From Algicoccus sp048820935 (GTDB lineage Bacteria; Pseudomonadota; Gammaproteobacteria; Burkholderiales; Burkholderiaceae_B): a DNA stretch of 64,000 nt. A program made the position numbers and the translations under genes. Below the pieces are notes generated by a model. That model saw only the letters and a program-made list of their open reading frames with translations, was not told the origin of the DNA and ran no database searches. This document shows positions 52,756 to 62,713 of this stretch, piece by piece; the stretch's first letter is position 1; every line of letters starts with the position of its first letter. The stretch is taken from contig NZ_JBMERD010000012.1 in NCBI RefSeq assembly GCF_048820935.1, positions 1 to 64,000 on the forward strand, read 5' to 3'.

Positions 52756-53366
52756 GACTCGTCCTGTGCCATCGGCGTATCACGGTGCAATTCAGACATG
52801 GCTTTCTCCATCTCCGAATCTAAAATCCGATCAATCACTTGTTCACTACGGTCGATCGCTTTAAGTAGCGCTTCTAATTCTCTTTGGCGAGGTCTATGTA
52901 ATACAAAATCCACCACGTTTTGTTGCAAGCCTAAGCTGCGCGGATGACCGATCCCAAGGCGTAACCGCCAAAACCCGGGGCCACCCAGCGCGGACTGAAT
53001 ATCACGCAATCCATTGTGGCCCGCATGGCCACCGCCAAACTTCAAACGCACCTGACCGGGTAGCAAATCCAACTCATCATGAATAACGAGGATTTCTTCT
53101 GGTTTGAATTTGTAGAATTTAGCTAAGGCCGACACGCTTTGACCCGACCGGTTCATAAAGGTCTGAGGCTTGAGCAACCAAATCGCTTGTCCCCGATGGC
53201 GTGCCGAACCTGCTTCACCAAAAAAGTTCTTATTGGGTTGTAAAGAAGCACCTAAACGATCCGCCCAACGGTCAACCGCCCAAAAACCCGCGTTGTGACG
53301 TGTTTGCGCATAGTCCGGGCCTGGATTACCCAAACCAACGATTAAACGAATTCGACTTTCACTCAT
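52752..53366 (-). CDS. pth: Peptidyl-tRNA hydrolase Pth
   Basis: Pth frees peptides from stalled peptidyl-tRNAs. From ATG 53366 the product is 204 residues, beginning MSESRIRLIVGLGNPGPDYAQ, with the catalytic histidine in TRHNAGFWAVD and the DELDLLPGQVRLKFGGGHAGHNGL segment. The longer open frame upstream runs through the rplY terminator and was not used. It follows rplY. Confidence 0.96.
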   Translation of the reverse strand: MSESRIRLIVGLGNPGPDYAQTRHNAGFWAVDRWADRLGASLQPNKNFFGEAGSARHRGQAIWLLKPQTFMNRSGQSVSALAKFYKFKPEEILVIHDELDLLPGQVRLKFGGGHAGHNGLRDIQSALGGPGFWRLRLGIGHPRSLGLQQNVVDFVLHRPRQRELEALLKAIDRSEQVIDRILDSEMEKAMSELHRDTPMAQDES

Positions 53367-53373
53367 GTTTGCC

Positions 53374-53412
53374 CTAAAAAAACAAAACCCCACCAACAGA
53401 TCGTCAGTGGGG
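53374..53412 (-). terminator. Rho-independent terminator between rplY and pth
   Basis: On the minus strand CCCCAC (53407-53412) pairs with GTGGGG (53388-53393) and is followed by TTTTGTTTTTTT. A second hairpin with GGGTTG arms lies just before it, around 53430-53456. pth then needs its own promoter or read-through. Confidence 0.8.
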
Positions 53413-53465
53413 CTGGGATGGTCTTGGGTTGCGCTAAAGAAACACAACCCAACTGATTCAGCGAA

Positions 53466-54110
53466 TCAGGACTCGTCTGAAGAATCCTCACCCGTGCTTT
53501 CTTCATCCCCATCTGCTTCGACATCTTCGTCATCTGCACCGCGTGCAGCTGCTGGCAAGATAGCCTGAGCCAACAGTGGGTTTTCATCACCACCACGTGA
53601 CAAGTAGGTCACGCCTGCAGGCAATTCGATGTCAGCCAAGTTGACTGTGCCACCGACTGTCAGGTTACCCAGATCCACTTCGATCGATGCGGGCAGATCA
53701 GCTGGCAAACATTCGATTTCCAACTCGGTCATCACGTGGCTGATCACTGCAGATTCAAGTTTGACTGCAGGTGACTCGTCACCGTTGATGAATTGCAGAG
53801 GCACTTTGGTGCTGATCGCTTGTTTGGCGCTAATGCGCTGAAAGTCAACGTGCAAAACCAGTTGTTTGTAGGGGTGCCATTGCACGTTACGCAGAATGAC
53901 TTGCTCTTTCTTGCCATCAAGCAACATGCTCAGGATCGATGCATGAAACGCATCTTTACGCAGTGCATGGTAGATCTCGTTGTGATCAAGCTCAATGTTT
54001 AAAGCTGGTGCTGTGCCACCGTAAACGATCGCAGGCACACGTCCGGCGCGACGCAGGCGGCGGCTCGCACTCGATCCCTGAACGGCGCGTTGGGTTGCTG
54101 TAAATTCCAT
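53466..54110 (-). CDS. rplY: 50S ribosomal protein L25 (bL25, CTC form)
   Basis: The 214-residue protein is the long CTC form of L25, which binds 5S rRNA. The N-terminal domain shows QGSSASRRLRRAGRVPAIVYGG, and the C-terminal beta domain shows DLPASIEVDLGNLTVGGTV. The last 25 residues are an acidic Asp/Glu/Ser tail. It follows prs. Confidence 0.96.
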   Translation of the reverse strand: MEFTATQRAVQGSSASRRLRRAGRVPAIVYGGTAPALNIELDHNEIYHALRKDAFHASILSMLLDGKKEQVILRNVQWHPYKQLVLHVDFQRISAKQAISTKVPLQFINGDESPAVKLESAVISHVMTELEIECLPADLPASIEVDLGNLTVGGTVNLADIELPAGVTYLSRGGDENPLLAQAILPAAARGADDEDVEADGDEESTGEDSSDES

Positions 54111-54214
54111 TTAAAAATACTCCAATAAAGGTCTTCTCGACCCGAAATTTGCCAGATCTGCCTTCAGACCCAGCATCGAGCACATGCCGCGACCAGCATG
54201 CACTCAGATCCTAG

Positions 54215-55165
54215 TTATTCAACAAATAATGAGCTGACAGATTCGGCGTGTGAAATACGTAAAATCGTTTCGCCTAACAAGGCGGCGCAAGACAGCTGAC
54301 GGATTCTACCACTAGCCTGCGCTTCTTCAGACAACGGGATCGTATCCGTCACCACAAGCTCATCCAGCTCAGACTCATTCACCCGCTCAACGGCACCACC
54401 TGACAGAACGGCATGTGTACAGTAGGCATAGACAGCCCCTGCACCTTGTTCTTTCAGAGCCGATGCGGCTTTACACAACGTACCTGCGGTATCCACCATG
54501 TCATCCATGATCAGGCAAGTTCTGCCTTGCACATCACCGATGATGTTCATGACTTCGGACACATTGGCGCGTGGACGACGCTTATCAATAATGGCCAGAT
54601 CCACTTCCAATTGTTTAGCCAGCGCACGGGCCCGGACAACACCACCGATATCAGGCGACACCACCACCAGATCTTTCAAGTTCCGACGCCAGATGTCCCC
54701 CAACAAAATGGGACCTGCGTAAATGTTATCCACGGGGATATCAAAAAAGCCCTGAATCTGGTCAGCGTGTAAATCCATGGTCAGTACACGGTCAACACCC
54801 ACCACCTGCAACATATTAGCCACGACCTTGGCTGAAATGGCCACACGGGCAGAACGGGATCGTCTGTCCTGACGGGCATAACCAAAGTAGGGAATTGCTG
54901 CTGTGATACGACCCGCAGAGGCGCGACGTAATGCATCGACCATCACCATGATTTCCATCAGGTTGTCGTTTGTTGGCGCACAGGTTGGTTGCAATACAAA
55001 AACATCCTTGCCACGGACATTTTCATTGATCTCTGCCATGACTTCGCCATCTGAGAAACGACCGACGGTCATTTTCCCCAACGACATATCGAGATGGTTT
55101 ACAACATCAACAGCCAATCGTGGGTTGGCTGTACCCGTGAAGATCATGAAACTTTCAGAGGACAT
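54215..55165 (-). CDS. prs: Ribose-phosphate pyrophosphokinase Prs
   Basis: Prs makes PRPP from ribose-5-phosphate and ATP for nucleotide, histidine and tryptophan synthesis. The 316-residue protein has FSDGEVMAEINENVRG, YFGYARQDRR, DLHADQIQGFFDIPVDN and the PRPP loop DDMVDTAGTL. It is placed between the glutamine tRNA and rplY as in most betaproteobacteria. Confidence 0.97.
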   Translation of the reverse strand: MSSESFMIFTGTANPRLAVDVVNHLDMSLGKMTVGRFSDGEVMAEINENVRGKDVFVLQPTCAPTNDNLMEIMVMVDALRRASAGRITAAIPYFGYARQDRRSRSARVAISAKVVANMLQVVGVDRVLTMDLHADQIQGFFDIPVDNIYAGPILLGDIWRRNLKDLVVVSPDIGGVVRARALAKQLEVDLAIIDKRRPRANVSEVMNIIGDVQGRTCLIMDDMVDTAGTLCKAASALKEQGAGAVYAYCTHAVLSGGAVERVNESELDELVVTDTIPLSEEAQASGRIRQLSCAALLGETILRISHAESVSSLFVE

Positions 55166-55248
55166 GATGAAAGTCGCTCACGTAAAAAAGACAAAAGCTG
55201 CTGAACTACACCTGACATTCCGGATTGTTCAACAGCTTAAAATTAGTA

Positions 55249-55325
55249 TGGCTGGGGAGGAAGGATTCGAACCCTCGCATGCCGGAATCAAAATCCGGTG
55301 CCTTAACCGACTTGGCTACTCCCCA
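55249..55325 (-). tRNA. tRNA-Gln (anticodon TTG)
   Basis: The minus strand folds into a full cloverleaf: acceptor TGGGGAG with CTCCCCA, D-arm GCC-AAG..GGC, anticodon stem CCGGA-TTTTGAT-TCCGG with anticodon TTG, and T-arm GAGGG-TTCGAAT-CCTTC. The CCA end is encoded. It lies between ispE and prs, a conserved place for this tRNA. Confidence 0.97.
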
Positions 55326-55332
55326 ACAAGGT

Positions 55333-56277
55333 TTACACCCAATCATAAAGTGGATGCTGATCTAGTCCGTCACAAACATAAACTGACTCAAGCACATCAC
55401 TAAACTCACGGTTGGATGCCGCGTTTTCTGCCTGTATTTTAACGAGCAATTCCTTAAATGCAAACTGTGCGCTCTCAGGGTTGTTTTTTTCACTAAAAAG
55501 ACAAGATCCTGATCCTGTCATTCGTGTGGAAAACCCCCACTGACTCAGCTGATTTTTCAACTGACTAACTGCCACATGCTGCTTAAGAACCACTGCTTCT
55601 AGATCGTTGCGCCCAAAGCCTAATATTTTCTCAGACTTCGTATCGGTCGCGACAAATCGTTTACAACCAGAAAAGTCCATAATTTTGATTGATTTTGTAT
55701 CTCTTGTCAAGCGCTCGTCCTGAAACACCGTCGCAGTCGAAATGCTGATGTGTGGTTTAAACAACAGATAACTACATTCTGGCAGCCGAGATTTAACGAT
55801 TTTTTCACCAACACCTTGCACAAACCCAGTCTGCCCAAAGATAAAAAACGGCACATCGGCCCCAAGTCTGGCACCTATCGACATCAACGTTTCTCGGCTC
55901 AGGCCAGTTCGCCAAAGCTTATTCAACGCCAATAAGACCGTTGCTGCATCACTAGAGCCGCCGCCCAAACCCGCACCACTCGGAATTCGTTTCAAGACAT
56001 GAATATGCGCCCCAAGCACCGTACCAGTCGCCGCGCGCAAGGCATGCGCTGCTCTCATTGTCAGATCGGCCTCTTCTGCGACCTGGTCAAGCAACTCACC
56101 TTCACGGCTAATTTGTCCATCCAATCGCAACTCAACGGTCACGCTATCGGACAAGGTGATGAGTCGAAACAGGCTCTGCAACTCATGATAGCCATCCGCT
56201 CTGCGCCCAACGACATGTAAAAACAAGTTCAATTTGGCCGGAGCCGACAAATCATACAAAACCATTTTGTGACTCAT
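55333..56277 (-). CDS. ispE: 4-diphosphocytidyl-2-C-methyl-D-erythritol kinase IspE
   Basis: IspE phosphorylates CDP-methylerythritol in the non-mevalonate isoprenoid pathway. The 314-residue GHMP kinase has SAPAKLNLFLHVVGRRADGYHEL, the ATP motif PSGAGLGGGSSDAA and a late MTGSGSCLFS segment. A stretch near residues 195-215 (IKIMDFSGCKRFVATDTK) looks longer than in typical members. The start is ATG 56277 or the ATG four codons later; the former overlaps lolB by four bases. Confidence 0.94.
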   Translation of the reverse strand: MSHKMVLYDLSAPAKLNLFLHVVGRRADGYHELQSLFRLITLSDSVTVELRLDGQISREGELLDQVAEEADLTMRAAHALRAATGTVLGAHIHVLKRIPSGAGLGGGSSDAATVLLALNKLWRTGLSRETLMSIGARLGADVPFFIFGQTGFVQGVGEKIVKSRLPECSYLLFKPHISISTATVFQDERLTRDTKSIKIMDFSGCKRFVATDTKSEKILGFGRNDLEAVVLKQHVAVSQLKNQLSQWGFSTRMTGSGSCLFSEKNNPESAQFAFKELLVKIQAENAASNREFSDVLESVYVCDGLDQHPLYDWV

Positions 56278-56927
56278 TGACTATCAACGACAAGACGCAC
56301 GGTGACATCGCGTCCATCATCTCGGCCGGTTATTTCAATTAAGCGCGGGCCCAATGCGTCATAGCGCTCTAAACGAATGGTCCAACCGCTTTGCTCTAAC
56401 ACTTCGATCTGACCCTGCGCATGGCGCGCCACCACACGCGCCTGACTATTGGCCGGTGCTTTGCCTTCAATCCAGTCGACCATCGCATCGACTGGTACTT
56501 GAGCCGCAAACAACGCGCGCAACAAATCAGAAGCGCGATCAGCCCGCTGCGGCATCTCACCTGGACGTTCTAGCACCACTTGACCTGGGCTGGCGTTTAG
56601 GCGTGCAAGTACAGCACCCAGAGGACTGCGCAAGCTTAATTGCCACACCCCAGCACCGTAGGACTGCCAATCAAATCCTCCGCTCACTGCCTGTGCGTTA
56701 TCCACGCCTTGCACCTGCACCACAAACCGACCGCTACGGGCAAACTGCACCGCATCGGGCACCATCATCTGCTGCGTGGTCGTACAGGCGGTCAATAAAG
56801 CCAGAGTCGCCAAGAGAATCATTTTCCAGACATGACGAAGTGCAAACAGCGAATTCGACAAACGCCTCATCACCTCAGCAATCAGCCGTGCCGGTGTATA
56901 CAGAGCGTGACGCACTTTACTGACCAT
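56274..56927 (-). CDS. lolB: Outer-membrane lipoprotein LolB
   Basis: LolB receives lipoproteins from LolA and inserts them in the outer membrane. The gene lies between ispE and the TPR gene, its usual place. The signal peptide region ends at a lipobox LLTAC, about residue 48 of the longest frame. The mature part has GRFVVQVQG and a pattern WQLSLRSPLGAVLARL typical of LolB. The start is uncertain: 56927 overlaps the upstream stop, while ATGs at 56870 or 56822 would give a normal-length signal peptide. Confidence 0.88.
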   Translation of the reverse strand: MVSKVRHALYTPARLIAEVMRRLSNSLFALRHVWKMILLATLALLTACTTTQQMMVPDAVQFARSGRFVVQVQGVDNAQAVSGGFDWQSYGAGVWQLSLRSPLGAVLARLNASPGQVVLERPGEMPQRADRASDLLRALFAAQVPVDAMVDWIEGKAPANSQARVVARHAQGQIEVLEQSGWTIRLERYDALGPRLIEITGRDDGRDVTVRLVVDSQ

Positions 56928-58749
56928 TCAGATAACGCTGCATCGTTTCTTGCAGCACATCGTTTTCAGGCTCTAGCACCAATCCGGCCTCCCAAATCTC
57001 GCGTGCCTGGTTCTGCTTATCCATTTCCCAGAGCACTTCACCCAAGTGCGCAGAAATTTCTGCCTGTGGTTGAATCGCATAAGCTTGTTCTAAAAACGCA
57101 CGGGCCTGCACCAAATCACCCTGCCGATATTTAACCCAACCTAAGCTATCCATGATGAACGGGTCTTGCGGCAACAATTGATGAGCACGAGAAATCAAAG
57201 AGTACGCCTCATCTAAGCGAAGATTACGGTCTGCCAACACATAACCCAGTGCATTTAAAGCATGCGCATAATCCGGATCCAAATCAATCACTTCGCGCAA
57301 ATAACGCTCCATGTTATCCAGATCATCCTGTGCTGCATACATCATGCCAAGCTCATACTTGACCTCAATTGAATCACGCAACAACTGATCCGCTTCAATT
57401 AAGCGCTCAATCGCCTCATCGGACCGATCTGCCTGTCGCAAAATCTGAGTTAGAGTCAACACCCCAATGAGATGCTCATCAGAATCTGCGGGATGCAAGG
57501 CATCAATCATGCGCACAGCTTCATCCACCTTGCCGCTATCTGCACGAATTTTGGCTTGACGCAAGCGTGTCTCAAACAAAGCTTCTGGATTTTCAATACG
57601 ACCCAGTAGCTCAATGGCACGATCAGGCTCCCCCTGTCTTTGTGCAATCGCTGCCATCAATGTGTACGCATCATCGAGTGCTGCAGACGCATCCGAAGCA
57701 CCTTCTGCCACCGAGGTTTTCCGTTGTTTTTGCACCTCAACAAATTCGTTGAGCAATTGGTTTGCCTCATCGAGGCGATTGACTTGGAATGCAAATTGCG
57801 CCCGCACAAACAACAAATCAAAATCTTCCGGGAACTGTGCAGACATGGCTTTAAGTTCTGCGATCGCACCGTCAATATTGTCCGCTTCGGCCAGTCTGCC
57901 CACCAGCATCATGCGCAAACGTCGCGAATCGGGATGTTTTTTGATAAACGTCTGTGCACGCTTAATTGCATCGGTCGGATCCACTACAAATCCATAATCC
58001 AGTACACGCATAGCAGCATCTTCTGAATTGGGATCCCGTGCGAGCGCCTTGCGCGCATGCTCAGAAGCCTCTTGATCATGGCCTGCCGCTTGTGCCATAT
58101 CGGCAAGTGCCATCTCGGCCACCATGGTTTTTTTCTGCCCACTGCGATCAATCACCTGCTCAATGAGGTCGAGTGCTTTCTGCCGATCCTCCATGCGCCC
58201 CAGAATACCCATCACCTGCGCTAAGGCTTGCGTCTTATCGGGTTGTTTTTTGACATACTCAACCAACGCGTCGTCAAGACCCTCTGTCTGATCCAATGCA
58301 GCCATCAACGCCAGACGCATTGATTGTGCTTCTTCATTATTCGGCTCTGAATCCAACCAGACATTCACCGCATGAAGCGCACCCTGATACTGATTCATCA
58401 GCATGTACAGCTCAAGTGCACGCTGTGCCAATCTCGGGTCGGTTGTATAACGCGCAAGTTCTAGACTCGTATCTGCCGCAGGCTTAATCGCGCCTCGATG
58501 TAATGCAAAATCCGAGACCAGCAAACGATAAAGCACATCGGCTGTCAGAGTCACGTTCGGCAATTCGCCCTGACGCAACTCAATCACTTCGTTTTGTGGC
58601 TCGGGCTCACGCAATTCCACCGCATCTCCGGCTGCTGGTGCGGACGGTGCCGCGCATGCACTCGTAGCCAATGCGGCCAAAGCGGCCCACAACATTTTTT
58701 GCGTGCGCACACGCCACTCTTTGGTCAAACGCAATGACAGAGGTTTCAT
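56917..58749 (-). CDS. TPR-repeat protein
   Basis: The product from ATG 58749 is 610 residues. A signal-type N-terminus (MLWAALAALATSAC) with a possible lipidated cysteine precedes a long helical array of tetratricopeptide repeats, seen best near the C-terminus (YAHALNALGYVLADRN, PFIMDSLGWVKYRQGDLVQA). It is the conserved TPR neighbour of lolB and mutM in betaproteobacteria, exported and probably outer-membrane associated; its function is not established. An in-frame start 13 codons upstream was set aside. Confidence 0.82.
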   Translation of the reverse strand: MKPLSLRLTKEWRVRTQKMLWAALAALATSACAAPSAPAAGDAVELREPEPQNEVIELRQGELPNVTLTADVLYRLLVSDFALHRGAIKPAADTSLELARYTTDPRLAQRALELYMLMNQYQGALHAVNVWLDSEPNNEEAQSMRLALMAALDQTEGLDDALVEYVKKQPDKTQALAQVMGILGRMEDRQKALDLIEQVIDRSGQKKTMVAEMALADMAQAAGHDQEASEHARKALARDPNSEDAAMRVLDYGFVVDPTDAIKRAQTFIKKHPDSRRLRMMLVGRLAEADNIDGAIAELKAMSAQFPEDFDLLFVRAQFAFQVNRLDEANQLLNEFVEVQKQRKTSVAEGASDASAALDDAYTLMAAIAQRQGEPDRAIELLGRIENPEALFETRLRQAKIRADSGKVDEAVRMIDALHPADSDEHLIGVLTLTQILRQADRSDEAIERLIEADQLLRDSIEVKYELGMMYAAQDDLDNMERYLREVIDLDPDYAHALNALGYVLADRNLRLDEAYSLISRAHQLLPQDPFIMDSLGWVKYRQGDLVQARAFLEQAYAIQPQAEISAHLGEVLWEMDKQNQAREIWEAGLVLEPENDVLQETMQRYLNGQ

Positions 58750-58821
58750 TTGCACAGTCCAGCCCCTTTGGTGGCACAATAAAGCCACAACCTAGTCGAT
58801 CCCAAATCTTAGCACCCACGC

Positions 58822-59676
58822 ATGCCCGAGTTACCAGAAGTTGAAACAACCCGACGCGGAATTGAGCCCGTTATTCTGAACCGAACGCTCCAAACGATGC
58901 AAATTCGCGAGCGACGATTTCGCTGGCCTATTCCGGACGAACTTCCACAAGTCGTTATCGATCAGCCACTTCTGGCCGTCGGCAGACGTGCCAAATACTT
59001 GCTCTGGTCGTTTCCTAATGGCACGATCATTATCCATCTTGGCATGTCTGGCTCGATTCGACGCGTCCAAGCGGACAGTTTCTGGAATCTGCATGACCAT
59101 GTCGAGTGGACGTTTGAAGGTGGACAAGTCTTAAGACTACATGATCCACGACGTTTTGGTGCAGTCCTTTGGCATCCGATTGAGGATGGTGACATTTTGT
59201 CACACCCACTTTTAAAGAATCTAGGTGTTGAACCGATGGGTTCGGAATTCACCGCCAAACTCTTATACGACCAGACCCGCAATCAACGCATTCACATCAA
59301 ACAATCGTTGCTCAATGGCAAAATCGTTGTCGGTGTGGGCAACATCTACGCCAGCGAAAGCTTATTCAGAGCCCGTATTCACCCTGAAACACTTGCACAA
59401 AACTTAACACGTCCACAAGCAACACGGCTCTTTAACGCCATCAATCAAACCCTAGAAGCGGCTTTAACAAGTGGGGGATCGACCCTACGTGATTACATGA
59501 ACCCCAATGCACAACCAGGTGCTTATTTTGAGCTGCACGCCGCGGTTTACGGCAAAGCCGACGAGCCCTGCCCGCAATGCGGGACAAAAATCCAACGCAT
59601 TGTCCAGAATCAACGAGCCACTTACTTTTGCCCAAAATGTCAGCGCCGACCGCGCACTCGGAAGTCGGCACCCTAA
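58822..59676 (+). CDS. mutM: Formamidopyrimidine-DNA glycosylase MutM
   Basis: MutM (Fpg) removes 8-oxoguanine and ring-opened purines and nicks the site. The 284-residue protein begins MPELPEVETTRRGIE, with catalytic Pro2 and Glu3. LNGKIVVGVGNIYASE supplies the helix-two-turn-helix, and the C-terminal zinc finger is CPQCGTKIQRI followed by TYFCPKCQ. It diverges from the TPR gene. Confidence 0.97.
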   Translation: MPELPEVETTRRGIEPVILNRTLQTMQIRERRFRWPIPDELPQVVIDQPLLAVGRRAKYLLWSFPNGTIIIHLGMSGSIRRVQADSFWNLHDHVEWTFEGGQVLRLHDPRRFGAVLWHPIEDGDILSHPLLKNLGVEPMGSEFTAKLLYDQTRNQRIHIKQSLLNGKIVVGVGNIYASESLFRARIHPETLAQNLTRPQATRLFNAINQTLEAALTSGGSTLRDYMNPNAQPGAYFELHAAVYGKADEPCPQCGTKIQRIVQNQRATYFCPKCQRRPRTRKSAP

Positions 59677-59698
59677 TGCAACAAATTAACGCAACGGC

Positions 59699-61108
59699 TT
59701 AACGCAACAGCACTTTGCCTGGGTTCATCAAACCTTTTGGATCCAGTGCATCTTTGATTGACCACATGAGGGCTAGCTCGACTGGATCTTTATAACGCGG
59801 CATTTCCTCAACCTTCATTTGTCCAATACCGTGTTCCGCACTAATCGAACCGCCAAATTCGTGCACTCGGTCATGAACTATTTTGTAAACCGCACTTTGC
59901 TGCGCAAGGAACTCATCATCCGAATGCTCAGGTGATGCGCCCACGTTGTAGTGGAGGTTACCGTCGCCCAAATGCCCAAACACGATGTTTTTAACACCCG
60001 GAAATTGTGCTTGCAGGATCGCGTTTGTTGTTTCCACAAACTCGGCAATACGCGAAATCGGAACTGAAATATCGTGTTTCACGCTTTTACCCATCCCAGC
60101 CTCAGTCAACGGAATGCTTTCACGCAAGTGCCACAGTGCCTTACTCTGACTCACGGATTCCGCAATCGCCGCATCAATCACCACACCATCTTCAATGGCT
60201 TGCCCCAAGACTTCTTCAAAACGTGCTTGCGCATGTTCAGCACTTTCACTGTCTGAAAGCTCTAGCAAAGCAAACCAAGGCGCATCGCGTGATTCTGACT
60301 CAAACGGCAAACGCTGATCGGGGAAGCACTCGACCACCGCTTTCAATACATCGCCCGCCATCACTTCAAAACCGGTCAGTGCCGCCCCAAAACCAGCGCG
60401 TGCCCGCGACAACATGGTCACGGCATCAGTCAGGTTGTTAAACGCCAGCATGGCTGTGCGTTGAGCGACTGGCAATGGATATAGCTTGAGTGTTGCAGCG
60501 GTGATAATGCCTAACGTGCCCTCACTACCGATATATAGGTCACGAAGGTCATACCCCGTATTGTTCTTACGCAAACCGCGCAAACCGTGCCAGATTTCAC
60601 CTTGAGCAGTCACGACTTCAAGCCCAAGCGCCAAATCCCGTGTATTGCCATAACGTAATACCTGAGTACCCCCTGCGTTCGTTGCCAAGTTTCCACCAAT
60701 GGTGCAGCTACCTTCAGCAGCCAGACTCAATGGAAACAAACGCCCTGCTTCGCGAGCCGCTTCTTGCAAATTCTGAAGCACGTACCCGGCTTCGACTGTG
60801 ATCGTATCGTTGGCGGTATCGATTTCTCGTATCCGGTTTAAACGACCAGTCGAGATCATCACCGCTGTCCCAGAGTCATCGGGCGTCGCCGCACCACACA
60901 TTCCGGTATTACCACCAACTGTGACAATCGGTATATCGTTGTCATAACAAAGTTTGACCACTTGCGCGACTTCTTCCGTATTTGCAGGTCGTACGACTGC
61001 CAATGCCTTACCCACATAGCGCTTGCGCCAATCAATCAGATACGGCGCTGCCTCTTCGCCGGTCAGTACATGTTCTGCGCCCACAATCGCCTGTAATTTT
61101 GTTTTCAA
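59699..61108 (-). CDS. FAD-binding oxidase, GlcD / D-lactate dehydrogenase type
   Basis: This FAD-linked oxidase of the VAO family oxidises a 2-hydroxy acid such as glycolate, D-lactate or D-2-hydroxyglutarate. It has the FAD-binding core VVRPANTEEVAQVV, GGNTGMCGAATPDDSG, GNLATNAGGTQVLRYGNTRD and GSEGTLGIITAATLKLYP, then FAD-oxidase C-terminal motifs GHLGDGNLHYN and EHGIGQMK. A TTG start at 61108 with AGGAG seven bases upstream gives 469 residues, the typical size. The frame continues to 61297 across the start of the next gene, which is unlikely to be translated. Confidence 0.9.
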   Translation of the reverse strand: MKTKLQAIVGAEHVLTGEEAAPYLIDWRKRYVGKALAVVRPANTEEVAQVVKLCYDNDIPIVTVGGNTGMCGAATPDDSGTAVMISTGRLNRIREIDTANDTITVEAGYVLQNLQEAAREAGRLFPLSLAAEGSCTIGGNLATNAGGTQVLRYGNTRDLALGLEVVTAQGEIWHGLRGLRKNNTGYDLRDLYIGSEGTLGIITAATLKLYPLPVAQRTAMLAFNNLTDAVTMLSRARAGFGAALTGFEVMAGDVLKAVVECFPDQRLPFESESRDAPWFALLELSDSESAEHAQARFEEVLGQAIEDGVVIDAAIAESVSQSKALWHLRESIPLTEAGMGKSVKHDISVPISRIAEFVETTNAILQAQFPGVKNIVFGHLGDGNLHYNVGASPEHSDDEFLAQQSAVYKIVHDRVHEFGGSISAEHGIGQMKVEEMPRYKDPVELALMWSIKDALDPKGLMNPGKVLLR

Positions 61109-61291
61109 CCCAACACTCCTGTTCAACGTTTCTTTAGTCGCTTTCGCGCTGTTAGATATGTACACAATCTCATTTTTCTCATCACCAAAACTCGGGCTGT
61201 CGCGTTCATTCCGCAACAAGCAGGTGCTACTCTGCCATAATACCCCCGAAGTCAGGCTCTGCAACATATCTCTAAACGGGTACTTTACGCT

Positions 61292-62683
61292 ATGCAAACT
61301 CCTCCAGTAAACGTTTTACCGAATCATGTTTTTAAAGCATATGACATCCGCGGCATTGTGCCTGATGAACTTAATGCTGATTTTGCGCGACGATTAGGTC
61401 AAGCACTCGCGGCCAAAGCTCGGGAAGCTGGCGTTAAATCGGTGGTGATTGGCTATGACGGACGCCTCAGTAGCCCATCGTTGAGTCAAGCGCTTGCACA
61501 AGGTATTCATGAGGGCGGCCTAGACACCCTAGACATCGGGCAGGTCCCAACACCGCTTGTTTATTACGCCGCTCACACATGCGGAGCTGGCACAGGCGTT
61601 GCGATCACGGGCAGTCACAACCCACCCCAATACAACGGTTTTAAAATGATGGTAGCTGGCGTCACACTATATGGCGACAGCATTCAAGACTTATTAAAGC
61701 GCATGCAACAAGGCACCACGCCTGCCGGCACTCTGGGTCAGAGTCGTGTTTACGATGCAGTCACGCCTTACCTAGAGACCATCACCCAAGACATTAAACT
61801 CGCACGTCCAATGCGCATCGCCGTCGATTGTGGCAATGGCGTAGCCGGCAGTATTGCACCTACGTTGTTTCGTCAGCTAGGCTGCGAAGTCATCGAACTC
61901 TTTTGTGAAGTCGATGGGACATTTCCAAACCACCATCCCGACCCCGCAGACCCTGACAATCTGCAAGACTTGATTGCAGCTGTACAAACGCATGATTGCG
62001 ATTTAGGGCTAGCTTTTGACGGCGATGGTGACCGACTCGGTGTGGTCACCCGTTCTGGTGAAATCATCTGGCCCGATCGACAAATGATTTTGTTTGCTCA
62101 AGACATTATTTCGCGTCATCCTGGCTGTGAAATCCTGTTTGACGTCAAATGCTCACGCCAACTTGCCGTAGCCATTGAGCAAGCAGGCGGCAAAGCCACA
62201 ATGTGGCGCACAGGTCACTCACTCATCAAAGCTAAACTTAAAGAGACTGGCGCACCGCTCGCAGGTGAAATGAGTGGGCACATTTTCTTTCAAGAGCGGT
62301 GGTTTGGTTTTGATGATGGGCTATACACAGGTGCACGATTACTAGAGATCCTCAGCCGCCATCCGGATGCGAGCCAAGTCCTTGAATCTTTGCCCAACGC
62401 TTACTCGACACCAGAATTAAAAATCGAAATGCAAGAAGGCGAACCTGCACGCGTCATTGAGGCACTGCAGGCCGATACCGATTTCGTGAGCGCACAGCTC
62501 ACCACAATCGATGGCGTGCGTGCTGATTACAACGATGGCTTTGGCCTAGCCCGCGCTTCGAACACAACGCCTGTGATTGTTTTACGGTTTGAAGGGGATA
62601 CGCCTGAAGCACTCGAGCGCGTTCAGGATGTCTTTCGTCAAAAACTAAAACGTCTAATTCCCAACGCCCTATTACCTTTTTAA
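61292..62683 (+). CDS. Phosphomannomutase / phosphoglucomutase (AlgC/ManB type)
   Basis: The 463-residue alpha-D-phosphohexomutase interconverts the 1- and 6-phosphates of mannose or glucose for surface-sugar synthesis. The phosphoserine loop is GVAITGSHNPPQYNG, metal binding is DGDGDRLGV, the sugar-binding loop is GEMSGHIFF, and the C-terminal phosphate-binding domain shows VDGVRADYNDGFGLARAS. It precedes pgi, consistent with a hexose-phosphate role. Confidence 0.93.
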   Translation: MQTPPVNVLPNHVFKAYDIRGIVPDELNADFARRLGQALAAKAREAGVKSVVIGYDGRLSSPSLSQALAQGIHEGGLDTLDIGQVPTPLVYYAAHTCGAGTGVAITGSHNPPQYNGFKMMVAGVTLYGDSIQDLLKRMQQGTTPAGTLGQSRVYDAVTPYLETITQDIKLARPMRIAVDCGNGVAGSIAPTLFRQLGCEVIELFCEVDGTFPNHHPDPADPDNLQDLIAAVQTHDCDLGLAFDGDGDRLGVVTRSGEIIWPDRQMILFAQDIISRHPGCEILFDVKCSRQLAVAIEQAGGKATMWRTGHSLIKAKLKETGAPLAGEMSGHIFFQERWFGFDDGLYTGARLLEILSRHPDASQVLESLPNAYSTPELKIEMQEGEPARVIEALQADTDFVSAQLTTIDGVRADYNDGFGLARASNTTPVIVLRFEGDTPEALERVQDVFRQKLKRLIPNALLPF

Positions 62684-62713
62684 ATACAACCAACAGTTTT
62701 CTGCGAGCGCCCC

